Shown here: positions 1-6,767 of the stretch, in pieces
Position numbering within the stretch: position 1 is the first letter of the stretch
How the letters are laid out: the number at the start of each line of letters is the position of its first letter
Assembly: GCA_034008185.1 (NCBI GenBank)
Contig: CM067104.1
Coordinates: 1,116,001 to 1,180,000, forward strand
Length of the DNA stretch: 64,000 nt
Origin: Gorsachius magnificus
Lineage: Eukaryota > Chordata > Aves > Pelecaniformes > Ardeidae
Direction of reading: 5' to 3'
Position numbers and translations under genes: made by a program
The notes under the pieces: model-generated
What the model saw: only the letters and a program-made list of their open reading frames with translations
What the model was told of the DNA's origin: nothing
The model's database searches: none

Positions 1-367
1 GGGATGTGGGAGGGGACAGGGAGGACATGGGGATTGTCCTCAAGTGGTGGGGTGTGCTGGGGGTGGAGGGGGAGATCCTCTGGGATCCCTGAAAAAGCAG
101 GTCCTGGGGGGAGGATCGCCTGGGGCTTTGATGCCTGGGACACTCATGGATCCCTTGGGACCCCAAAAAAGGGGTTGGTGGGGGATCGCCTGGGATCCTG
201 ATGCCTGGGACACCTGGGGACCCCCTGGCACCCCGCTGCCAGGGTTATGGCAGAGGGATCCCCTGGGACCTTGACACCAGGGCTGTGGCAGCCTCAGGGT
301 GTCTGCAAGGGATCTGGGGGGGGCCCCAGGTGCCCCCCCCCGTCCGCTCAGCTGGTGTCTCCCCCAG

Positions 368-473
368 GGCAGGGGCCCAGCAAGAAGGCGGCAAAGCACA
401 AAGCGGCGGAGGTGGCCCTGAAGCTGCTCAAAGGGGGGAACATGCTGGAACCCACCGCCCCCGAGGAGCCCAG
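368..473 (+). CDS. TARBP2: TARBP2 exon a: end of dsRBD1
   Basis: After a CCCCCAG acceptor, codons in phase (first two bases complete a Gly) read QGPSKKAAKHKAAEV, the KKxAK helix of a dsRBD that contacts RNA, then LKGGNMLEP and a short acidic/Pro tail. The donor is CAG|GTGAGG. The exon ends with two bases of a codon, and neither acceptor of the next exon accepts that phase. Confidence 0.93.
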
Positions 474-3400
474 GTGAGGGGGATGGGGTCCCCAGGGTGC
501 TGGGGTTCAGGGTGGGGGTCAGGGTGCAGCACAGAATAGGATTGGAGGGAGCTGGGCGGGGGGGGGTGTCTGAGGTGTGCTGGGTGCACAGGGGAGGGCA
601 CTGAGCATGTCCAGGAGGTGCTGGGGGGACTTTGGGGTGCTCTGGGCACTGGATGGGGGGGTGGGGGGGTGCCCAGGCAGTCTTGTGTGTGCTGGGCACC
701 CCCCCCAGGTTTGGGGGATCTGCGGAGGTTGAGGGCATCCAGGGGAGTTTGGGGGTACCCAGGGTGATTGTGGATGGGGGGGGGGGGGCGTCACAAGGGA
801 TTTGGGGGAGGTTTGGGAGCTCAGTTGGATTTGGGGGTCCTGGGGGGGGGTTGAGGGTACCCAGGCAGATCTGGGGGTACCCAGGGTGGGTCTAGGGGTG
901 CACAGAGAGGGGTTAGGGGTGTCTTAGGAGAGCAAAGAGATTGGGGATGCCTGGGGGGGGTTGGGAATGCCAGGGGGTCTGTGGGTCCCAAGGGAATTGG
1001 GGGTGCCTGGCAGGATTTGGGACACCTGGGGGGATGGGGGTGCTGGGGGGGGGGTAGGTCTGGGGGGGCCGGCTCGGGTGTTAATGTCTCACCTTTTATC
1101 CCCAAGCTCTCCTTTCCCCCCAGAGCCCCCGGCTGAGCTCAGCCCCACAGCCGCCCCCCCAGCACCCGCCGTGCCCCCACCCTCGCCCAGGTAATGGAGG
1201 GGAGTGCACCCAGGTGCCAGGGATGGGCAGGGGGCGCACCAATCCCCCCCCCCCCAACCCCTCAGCTCCTGGCACCCTGTTACACCTCCTTACCTCCCCA
1301 ACCTGGGGGTCCTGGCGTGGTGGGGGGCTCAGAGCTGGCCCCCCCCCGCCCCATACCCCCCTCACGCTGCGCCTGTCTGCCCCACGCAGGGGAACCCCCC
1401 TGGAGATGAAGACGCCTGTGTCCCCCCCCCAGTCGGAGTGTAACCCCGTGGGGGCTCTGCAGGTGGGTGACACCATGGGCTGGGAAAAGGGACATTCCCC
1501 CCCCCCCCCCCCGCCGCCCGGTTTTGGGGGTGAAAAACCGTTTGGGGGGGCCACCCTTTGGGGGGGGGGGGGCATGCCCCTTTTGGGGGTGACCTTACCC
1601 ATTTTGGGGGTGGTGGTGGTGACCTTTGGGGGCTGCTTCTCTCCAGCTGGAGGGGGGTTCTTGCCCCTTTTGGGGACAGTTATCCCCGTTTTGGGGACAG
1701 TGTCGGGTTTCGGAGACGGTTATCCCTGGTTTGGGGACGGTGGACCCATTTTGGGGATTATCCCCATTTTGGGGGGATTATCCCCATTTTGGGGACAGTT
1801 ATCCCCGTTTTGGGGATGGTGATTCTCATCTGGGGATTTTATCCCCATTTTGGCGATGGTTATCCCTATTTTGGGGGCAGTGGATCCATTTTGAGGCTGG
1901 CCCTGCCCGTTTGGGCGATAGCAGCTCCTCTCTTGAGGGCAGCTTTCCCCATTTTGGGGGGTGCCTGTGGCCCTGCCCACCCCAGCCCCCCCATTTATCA
2001 CCCTGTGTCCCCCCCCCAGGAGCTGGTGGTGCAGAAGGGCTGGCGCCTGCCCGAGTACACGGTGACGCAGGAGTCGGGGCCGGCGCACCGCAAGGAGTTC
2101 ACCATGACCTGCCGCGTGGAGCGCTTCGTGGAGATCGGTACGGGGCCGGGGCGCCCCCCAGGTGCACGGGGAGGGAGATGACAGGGTGCCAGGCTCACCT
2201 TGGTGTCCCTTGTCCCCTCCCCGCAGGCAGCGGCACCTCCAAGAAGCTGGCGAAGCGCAACGCGGCCGCCAAGATGCTGGTGCGGATCCACAACGTCCCC
2301 ATGGAGCCGCGGGAGGGCAGCGAGGCCGAGGTGGAGGAGGACCAGTTCTCCATGGTACCGGCCAGCGAGGGGTTAAGGGGGGACACGGGCACCCTGAGGC
2401 CACCCCAAGGGGTTAAGGGGGGATGTGGGCACCCCAAGGCCACCCTGAGGTGTTAATGGGGGGTGACGTGGGTGCCCTGAGGTCACCCCAGGGGATTAAC
2501 AGGAGACATGGGCACCCTGCAGTCACCCAGAGGGGTTAAGGGGTGACACAGGCACCCTGAGGTCACCCTGAGGGGTTAAGGGGGGATGTGGGCACCCCAA
2601 GGCCACCCTGAGGTGTTAATGGGGGGGATGTGGGCACCCCAAGGCCACCCTGAGGTGTTAATGGGGGTGACTGGGTGCCCTGAGTCACCCAGGGATTAAC
2701 AGGGACATGGGCACCCTGCGGTCACAAGGGTTAAGGTGACACAGGCACCTGATACAAGGTTAGGGGGACATGGGCACGCTGAGGCCACCCAGAGGGGTTA
2801 AGGGGGGACACGGGCACCCTGAGGCCACCCCAGGGGGTTAAGGGGGGACAAGCACTGTTCCCCCTATATCAGGGCTTATGGATCCCCAATGATTCAAGCT
2901 GGGGGGCAGTAGGGGCAGGGGGCCACCCAAGGGTGACCTGGGGGGAGGACCCTTTGGATTTGGCATCTGTGGGTGGGTGGGTGGGTGTGGTCCTGAGGGA
3001 GGGTTTCGCAGTCCCCAAGCCCCCGCATCGCCTGGGGGGGGACGGACATGCTGTGTGGGGGTCCCAAAAACCCTAGCCTTCCTGGTGTGGCCCTCTGGGG
3101 GTCCCTGAGCCCCCTTGTTCCCAGTGTGTCCCCATAGGGGGTCCCGGGGGTCTGAGCTGGGCCCCCCCGGGGCCCCCCCGGGGGGTCCCCATCCTGAGCC
3201 CCCACATCCCTACGGGCCCCCATGTCCCTTGGGTGTCCCTGCATGGGACTCAGGGTGGTCCCTGCGCCCCCATGTCCCTTGGGTGTCCCTGCATGGGACT
3301 CAGGGTGGTCCCTGCGCCCCCATGTCCCTTGGGTGTCCCTGCATGGGACTCAGGGTGGTCCCTGCGCCCCCATGTCCCTGGGTGTCCCTGCATGGGACTC

Positions 3401-4073
3401 CAGTGGTGTCCCCCCCCCCGCCTCCTGCCTGCGCCCCATGTCCCTTGGGTGTCCCTGCATGGGACTCAGGGTGGTCCCTGAGCCCCCATGTCCCCCTGCG
3501 GGGGTCCGGGTGGTCCCCATGTCCCTGTTAGGGGGGCCGGGACGGTCCCTGAGAGCCCTGTCCCCTTGCAGGCGGGCCCCAGGCTGGAGGGGCTGCGGGG
3601 CCCCCCCGGTCCCTGGGCCAATTCGGCGGGCGAGAAGATCGTGCAGCTGCGGAGTCACCCGCTGGCACCCATGGGTGCGGGGGCCTGCGCCCTCCTGCAG
3701 GAGCTCTCCGAGGAGCAGAGCTTCGCCATCAGCTACCTCGACATCGGTGAGCCCCCGCCCCCGCGGACATCCCCCCCCCCAGCCCCCGGGGCCCAGCCGC
3801 GCTGGGGGGTTGGGGGAGGTTTGGGGGGGGGGTTTGGGGCCTGCCCCAGTCCCCTGTCGTCCCCCCCCCGCCCCCATTCCGGGCGCAGAGCTGTCAACGC
3901 AGCCGGCCACCGTGTGCCACGGCGCGGCCCCCTCCCGTGATGGCGCCCGCTCCCAGGCTGCCCGCAACGCCCTCCAGTACCTCCGCATCATGGCGGGGGG
4001 CATGGCCCCTCACCCCACCCACCGACACGGACCCGGCCCCCACCCATGGACACCCAGACACCCGGCCCCATGA
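368..4073 (+). CDS. TARBP2: TARBP2 (TRBP), 3' part of gene, seven exons
   Basis: TRBP binds double-stranded RNA in the cytoplasm and is the Dicer partner in the RISC-loading complex; it also inhibits PKR. Joined exons: 368-473, 1124 or 1126-1190, 1390-1462, 2020-2137, 2227-2354, 3572-3746, 3889-4073. They encode the last helix of dsRBD1 (GPSKKAAKHKAAEVALK), a Pro-rich linker, the complete dsRBD2 (from NPVGALQELV to KKLAKRNAAAKML) and dsRBD3 (from GEKIVQLRS to ALQYLRIMAG). All splice sites are GT-AG and all junction phases agree except the first, which is off by one nucleotide. The 5' exons lie left of the window. Oddities: about 13 residues usual in dsRBD3 are missing, and about 25 residues follow the usual C-terminus. 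Paralogue PRKRA is less similar in linker and dsRBD2. Family identity is certain; exact exon edges are inferred. Confidence 0.95.
640..1075. repeat. G-rich degenerate repeat in TARBP2 intron
   Basis: Degenerate units of about 16 bp around TTTGGGGGTACCCAGG with many G5-G10 runs on the sense strand. It occupies most of the intron between exons a and b, and I see no further exon in it. Confidence 0.6.
1126..1190 (+). CDS. TARBP2: TARBP2 exon b: Pro/Ala-rich linker
   Basis: Pyrimidine-rich acceptor TTTCCCCCCAG ends at 1123, with an alternative AG ending at 1125; donor CAG|GTAATG follows 1190. The frame that joins exon c reads PPAELSPTAAPPAPAV, a low-complexity linker between dsRBD1 and dsRBD2. 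The 3' junction is in phase with exon c, the 5' junction with exon a is not. The sequence is too simple for homology alone, so the call rests on splice sites and phase to the next exon. Confidence 0.7.
1390..1462 (+). CDS. TARBP2: TARBP2 exon c: linker into dsRBD2
   Basis: The acceptor is CACGCAG. Reads GTPLEMKTPVSPPQSECNPV then GALQ, closely matching the known TRBP segment just before dsRBD2 (VSPQQSECNPVGALQ). Donor CAG|GTGGGT, ending phase 0. The Ser-Pro in this linker lies in a region known to carry MAP-kinase sites in mammalian TRBP; whether they are used here is inference. Confidence 0.95.
1565..1960. repeat. Minisatellite in TARBP2 intron
   Basis: About 18-24 bp units around CCATTTTGGGGACAGTTATC, roughly 18 copies, between exons c and d. 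The open frames across it are repeat artefacts. Confidence 0.85.
2020..2137 (+). CDS. TARBP2: TARBP2 exon d: dsRBD2, first part
   Basis: Begins ELVVQKGWRLPEYTVTQESG and continues PAHRKEFTMTCRVERFVEIG, nearly identical to mammalian TRBP. This covers helix 1 and the three-stranded sheet of dsRBD2, including the PAHRKEF loop that enters the RNA minor groove. Acceptor after eight C's; donor ATCG|GTACGG, ending in phase 1. Confidence 0.97.
2227..2354 (+). CDS. TARBP2: TARBP2 exon e: dsRBD2 C-terminal helix
   Basis: Only 89 bp after exon d. Reads GSGTSKKLAKRNAAAKMLVR then IHNVPMEPREGSEAEVEEDQ. The KKLAKRNAAA helix is the RNA-phosphate clamp of dsRBD2. The acidic tail matches the linker toward dsRBD3. 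Donor CATG|GTACCG is weaker than its neighbours, and the exon ends in phase 0, fitting exon f. Confidence 0.96.
2358..2855. repeat. 37-bp minisatellite in TARBP2 intron
   Basis: About 13 units around GGTTAAGGGGGGACACGGGC plus ACCCTGAGGCCACCCCAGG. A larger block is duplicated: 2435-2540 resembles 2640-2745, the second copy being shorter in most homopolymers. Confidence 0.88.
3220..3530. repeat. 50-bp minisatellite in TARBP2 intron
   Basis: About six units starting CATGTCCCTTGGGTGTCCCT and containing CATGGGACTCAGGGTGGTCC, the first three nearly identical, ending 42 bp before exon f. Confidence 0.9.
3572..3746 (+). CDS. TARBP2: TARBP2 exon f: start of dsRBD3
   Basis: Starts after CCTTGCAG in phase 0 and reads through GEKIVQLRS and LLQELSEEQSFAISYLDI, matching the Dicer-binding third dsRBD of TRBP (mammalian GEKILSLRS, LSELSEEQAFHVSYLDI). 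Donor ATCG|GTGAGC, phase 1. The preceding intron (2355-3571) contains two minisatellite blocks. Confidence 0.96.
3889..4073 (+). CDS. TARBP2: TARBP2 terminal exon: end of dsRBD3, tail
   Basis: Acceptor GGGCGCAG, then ELSTQPATVCHGAAPSRDGA and ARNALQYLRIMAG, the C-terminal half of dsRBD3. In mammalian TRBP and PACT a segment EELSLSGLCQCLV-like precedes ELST; it is absent here and I did not find it in the 142-bp intron. The usual protein stops just after MAG-S-K; here the frame runs on for about 25 Pro/His-rich residues to a TGA at 4071-4073. Confidence 0.93.
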
Positions 4074-4260
4074 CACCCTGTGGGCACCGGGTGTGCTGAC
4101 AGACGACAGACAGACAGACAGTCGGCCCCCCAAATGGAGCCCGGACAGACCTCAGGGCCCGGGGGTAGCCTCCATCCTGGCTCCCCCCAGGGGCAAGGAG
4201 GGACCCCGGGTGCCAACCAGCCCCCAGGAATAAAGCTGGGGGGGTTTGTAACGCCCCGCG
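4074..4260 (+). other. TARBP2: TARBP2 3' UTR
   Basis: Short GC-rich 3' UTR with a stretch of GACA repeats at about 4100-4120, ending near the AATAAA at 4229-4234 and a following T/G-rich stretch. The exact cleavage site is inferred. Confidence 0.75.
4229..4234 (+). terminator. TARBP2: Poly(A) signal of TARBP2
   Basis: AATAAA 156 bp after the stop codon, followed within 20-40 bp by G/T-rich sequence (GGGGGGTTTGTAACG, then TTGGTGTCTTTTTGG), the normal downstream element. It is the only AATAAA in the stretch. Confidence 0.88.
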
Positions 4261-4395
4261 TTGGTGTCTTTTTGGGAGGCCTGGGGGGGGCAGGGGGGGT
4301 GGGTCCCCCCCATCCCTCCCCTCCCTCCCCTGTCCCCCCCCCCCAGCCCCCTAGGAGCAAAACCAGAGCGAGTGTTCAGGGCTGAGTGGCACCAG

Positions 4396-4401
4396 TTTAT
4401 T
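4396..4401 (-). terminator. NPFF: Poly(A) signal of NPFF
   Basis: TTTATT on the plus strand is AATAAA on the minus strand, 102 bp past the NPFF stop at 4503-4505. It faces the TARBP2 signal about 160 bp away, so the two transcripts end tail to tail. Confidence 0.85.
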
Positions 4402-4502
4402 GGGTGACAGATGGACCCCACGGACAGACGGACTCGCGGACGGACTCACAGAAGGACTTGGGGATGACTGTTGCCGGACGGCCCAGACGGACAGACGGAC
4501 GC

Positions 4503-4620
4503 TCAGCGGCGGCGGCCGAAGCGCTGCGGCGTCGCCATGGTCCAGAACGGGGCGGCCGGAGGGTCCCAGCTGCGGGGGCTGAGCTGGGCCTGGGTCCCCC
4601 CCTGCAGCCCCCGCCCGAAC
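4503..4620 (-). CDS. NPFF: NPFF exon 3: NPFF peptide and stop
   Basis: Acceptor CCCCCGGCAG, then (R)FGRGLQGGTQAQLSPRSW and PPAAPFWTMATPQRFGRRR, stop TGA at 4503-4505. PQRFG-RRR is the complete amidation and dibasic cleavage signal of the second RFamide peptide. It aligns well with mammalian SQFWSLAAPQRFGKK. Confidence 0.92.
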
Positions 4621-5436
4621 CTGCCGGGGGGACAGCGCAGGGCTGGCACCCGCCGGTGGGGACAGACGGACAGCGGCGGATGGGGACGGACAGACAAGGG
4701 TGCACAGAGGGATGGACAAACGGACAGGCACAGTGGGGAGAGAGCAGCGGGTGACTGGGGACAGACAGACAGAAGGGGACAGACTCGGTGCCACGGAAGG
4801 AGGGGGACAGTGGGACGGGCAGGGATGGACAGACATACGTCTGGCTTGACGGGACAGAGCGGGGCGGACTGTGGCAAGGAGACAGACATAGACAGGACGG
4901 ACAGACACACCACCAGGGCCCCCCACTCCTGGCACCGGCCAGGCCACCCCCTCTGGGTGCCCCCAAACCACCCGGGTCCTTCCTCACCCCCGGGTCCGTC
5001 ACCCCCCCCCGCCCCCCGGGGTCTCCAACCCCGGCCCCCCCCTCCCCAGCCCCCCAAACCCCCGGGACCCCCGGCCCCGCTCACCTCGCGGCTGGAGGGA
5101 CCCGGGGCTGCGGCCCGGCCGCTGCAGGGAGCGGAGCAGCGCGCCCAGGGCGGCGGCGGGGGGCACCCCCGGGGGGGCGGCGGCGGCGGCGGCCTGCGGA
5201 GGGGTCGAATGGGGAGGGGGGGGGGGATGGTGTCACGGCAGCCCTGGGCCCCCCCCAAACCCAAAAAGCCCGGTGTCCGTCGTGTCCCCCCCCCCCCTCC
5301 CCCCCACCCCCCCCCCCCCCCCGGCGCGCCGGGGCCACCGGGTCGGGGTCGGTACCGGGGTCGGGGGCCCCGGGGCAGCAGCGGGCGGCGGGCAGGGTCC
5401 CCGCCAGCAGCGCAGCAGCAGCAGCCGCTCCGCCAT
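4503..5436 (-). CDS. NPFF: NPFF, neuropeptide FF precursor (frame interrupted)
   Basis: NPFF precursors are small secreted proteins cleaved into amidated PQRFamide peptides that act on NPFFR1/2 receptors in pain and autonomic control. Three exons on the minus strand: ATG at 5434-5436; exon 5085-5193; terminal exon 4503-4620. The gene was recognised from GALLRSLQRPGRSPGSL (mammalian SLLHYLLQAMERPGRSQAF), then FGRGLQGG.., SPRSW, and the C-terminus FWTMATPQRFGRRR, in which Gly is the amide donor and Arg-Arg the cleavage site. Position between TARBP2 and ATF7 fits the mammalian order. The exon 2 and exon 3 frames do not join (one base short at the PQRF site), and the ATG frame misses the hydrophobic signal peptide found in another frame. 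This is either a damaged gene or two 1-nt assembly errors in GC-rich DNA. Confidence 0.88.
4621..5084 (-). other. NPFF intron 2 with GACA-type simple repeats
   Basis: This 464-bp intron is dominated on the plus strand by degenerate GGACAGACGGACA units (about 4655-4910) followed by C-rich sequence. Similar units occur in the NPFF 3' UTR (4415-4500). No coding exon was recognised in it; long Pro/Ser/Cys-rich frames here are products of the repeat. Confidence 0.6.
5085..5193 (-). CDS. NPFF: NPFF exon 2: first RFamide region
   Basis: Acceptor CCTCCGCAG, donor CGCGAG|GTGAGC. Reads a Gly/Ala/Pro-rich lead, then ALGALLRSLQRPGRSPGSL and QPR, aligned with the segment before the first PQRFG of NPFF. 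It ends CCGCGAG where CCGCAGAG would be expected to splice into GTTCGGGCGG of exon 3 and give QPQRFGR. As read, the exon ends in phase 1 while exon 3 needs phase 2. Confidence 0.82.
5339..5436 (-). CDS. NPFF: NPFF exon 1: start and signal peptide (frame problem)
   Basis: The ATG frame gives MAERLLLLRCWRGPCPPP, which is not a convincing signal peptide. One frame over, right after the Leu codons, the same DNA reads ALLAGTLPAARC, a typical hydrophobic core plus cleavage site. One extra base in the GC-rich CTG repeat would join ATG to it. In that case the donor ending at 5339 (CCG|GTGGCC) gives 33 codons ending in phase 0, matching exon 2. In the frame as written, a donor ending at 5356 (CCG|GTACCG) would be phase 0. 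Both donors are weak. Confidence 0.6.
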
Positions 5437-6387
5437 CGCCCCCGCCCCCGCCCCGCCGCCGCCGCCCCCGGGCGGGCCGGGCCGCCGGGGGGGTCCCGGG
5501 GGAGCGGGAGATTGCGGGGATCAATCCTGGCCCCGCCGTCACCGCCGGGCGCCGCTAATTAAACCCATTTACCAGCCGCGACAGCCGGCCCTGGGGACGG
5601 ACAGACGGACCGGGGGGGGTGGGGGGGGGCGGCCCCGCACCCCCCCGACCCCGCCCGGGCACCCTCACCCCCGGGCTGCCCGGGAGCATCGAACCGAGAC
5701 ACAGCCCACCCCCCCCCCCCCGCCCGTCCCCGGGACCCCCCCCCCGTCCTGGTCCGGGACGCCCCGAAACCAGGACCCCTGCCCGCATCCCCCCCCCCCC
5801 CCCCCCCTCCCGAAATGGGACACCCCCCCCGGCACCCCCCCGCCCGCTCCGCCGCCGCTCGCTGCCGCCATCCGGTGGCCGCACCGCGCTCCTGCAGCCC
5901 CGACGGGGCGGCCCCGGCTCCGCCGCTCCCCGAGACCCCCCCCCCTCCAACACCCCCCCCCCCCCCCCCGGGGGGTTTCACCCGCTCCCTCCGACCCAAA
6001 TCCAGCTGAAATCGCCCCAAACGCTCAGCCCGAGGGTGCCGCGGGCGGCTGCGGTGTCCCCGTGTTCCCCCGCCCCCCCCCCCCCCCCAGCAGTGACAGC
6101 CCCGTGGTGTCCCCACGGATCTGATGGCCGCACGGTGTCACCCGGGGGATGGCTGAAGGTTGTCACAGCCAGCGCTGTCACCCCCCCACCCTAACACCCC
6201 CACCCCCCACCCCCCCAGCAACAACCACACCGTGTCCCGTCCGTGTCCCCCCCCCCCCCCGGCAGGTGATGGCCACGGGTGTCCTTGGGACAGGTGACAC
6301 CGGGGTTGTCCCCAACCGAGGCAGCTCCGGGCACCCCCCCCCCCGCCCCGAAGCAGAGGGCAGCAGCCACCAGCTCCTGGGTAATAT
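5437..6387 (-). promoter_or_regulatory. NPFF upstream region, between NPFF and ATF7 3' end
   Basis: Very GC-rich (many C runs of 8-18) with one AT-richer island at about 5552-5575 containing TAATTAAA about 120 bp upstream of the NPFF ATG. TAATTA is a homeodomain-type core, and TTTAAT on the minus strand could act as a weak TATA element. I infer this is the NPFF promoter; no exon was recognised in the stretch. Confidence 0.4.
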
Positions 6388-6393
6388 TTTAAT
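6388..6393 (-). terminator. ATF7: Probable ATF7 distal poly(A) signal
   Basis: ATTAAA on the minus strand inside an AT-rich island (6380-6440) surrounded by GC-rich DNA, just before the NPFF promoter region. It is the last good signal before NPFF. Another ATTAAA near 8103 on the minus strand is a possible proximal site. Transcript data are needed to choose. Confidence 0.5.
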
Positions 6394-6757
6394 GTTATAT
6401 TTGCAGCATAAATAAAAGGCACATTACATGTTTGGTACGACGCAATGGAACGGGGAGGGGGGGTGGGGTGGGGGGGGGGGTGGGCTGGGACCTGCGTGTG
6501 TCCCGTCCCCCCCCCCTCCCCCTGCGTGTCCCCCTCCCCCGTGTCCCCGGGCCCCCGGGGGACCCGCTCACAGGAGCCCGTGGGGAGGTGGGGGGGGGGG
6601 GGGGTGGTGTCCCCTCAGGGCCCGGGGGGGGGCTGGGGCCGCGGGAAGGGGGTTACAGCTAAAAAAAACCAAACAAACAAAAAAAAAAAAAAACCAAAAA
6701 AACCAAAACCATTTCGTTGCGTAAGGAGCTGCGCATCGGTTCCGAAGTCGCTATATG

Positions 6758-6767
6758 CCTATATAGG
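6758..6767. promoter_or_regulatory. Perfect CArG-box-like palindrome
   Basis: CCTATATAGG, a self-complementary match to the SRF consensus CC(A/T)6GG, within an AT-rich island of the probable ATF7 3' UTR. It could equally be part of a conserved RNA element; use is unproven. Confidence 0.25.

Noticed and set aside
3220..3530. Regular repeats that might be read as a CRISPR-like array or repeat protein
   Set aside because: Head-to-tail minisatellite without unique spacers, in a vertebrate intron between two TARBP2 exons.
3115..3531. 138-283 codon plus frames running into TARBP2 exon f
   Set aside because: They are intron read-through across the 50-bp minisatellite. The true exon starts at 3572 after a good acceptor.
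4351..6200. Many 150-360 codon frames rich in Pro, Arg, Gly and Ser on both strands
   Set aside because: They arise from GC-rich and GACA-repeat DNA with few stops. Only the NPFF exons inside show family similarity.
6411..6416. AATAAA on the plus strand near 6411
   Set aside because: No plus-strand gene ends here. It lies opposite the probable ATF7 3' end.
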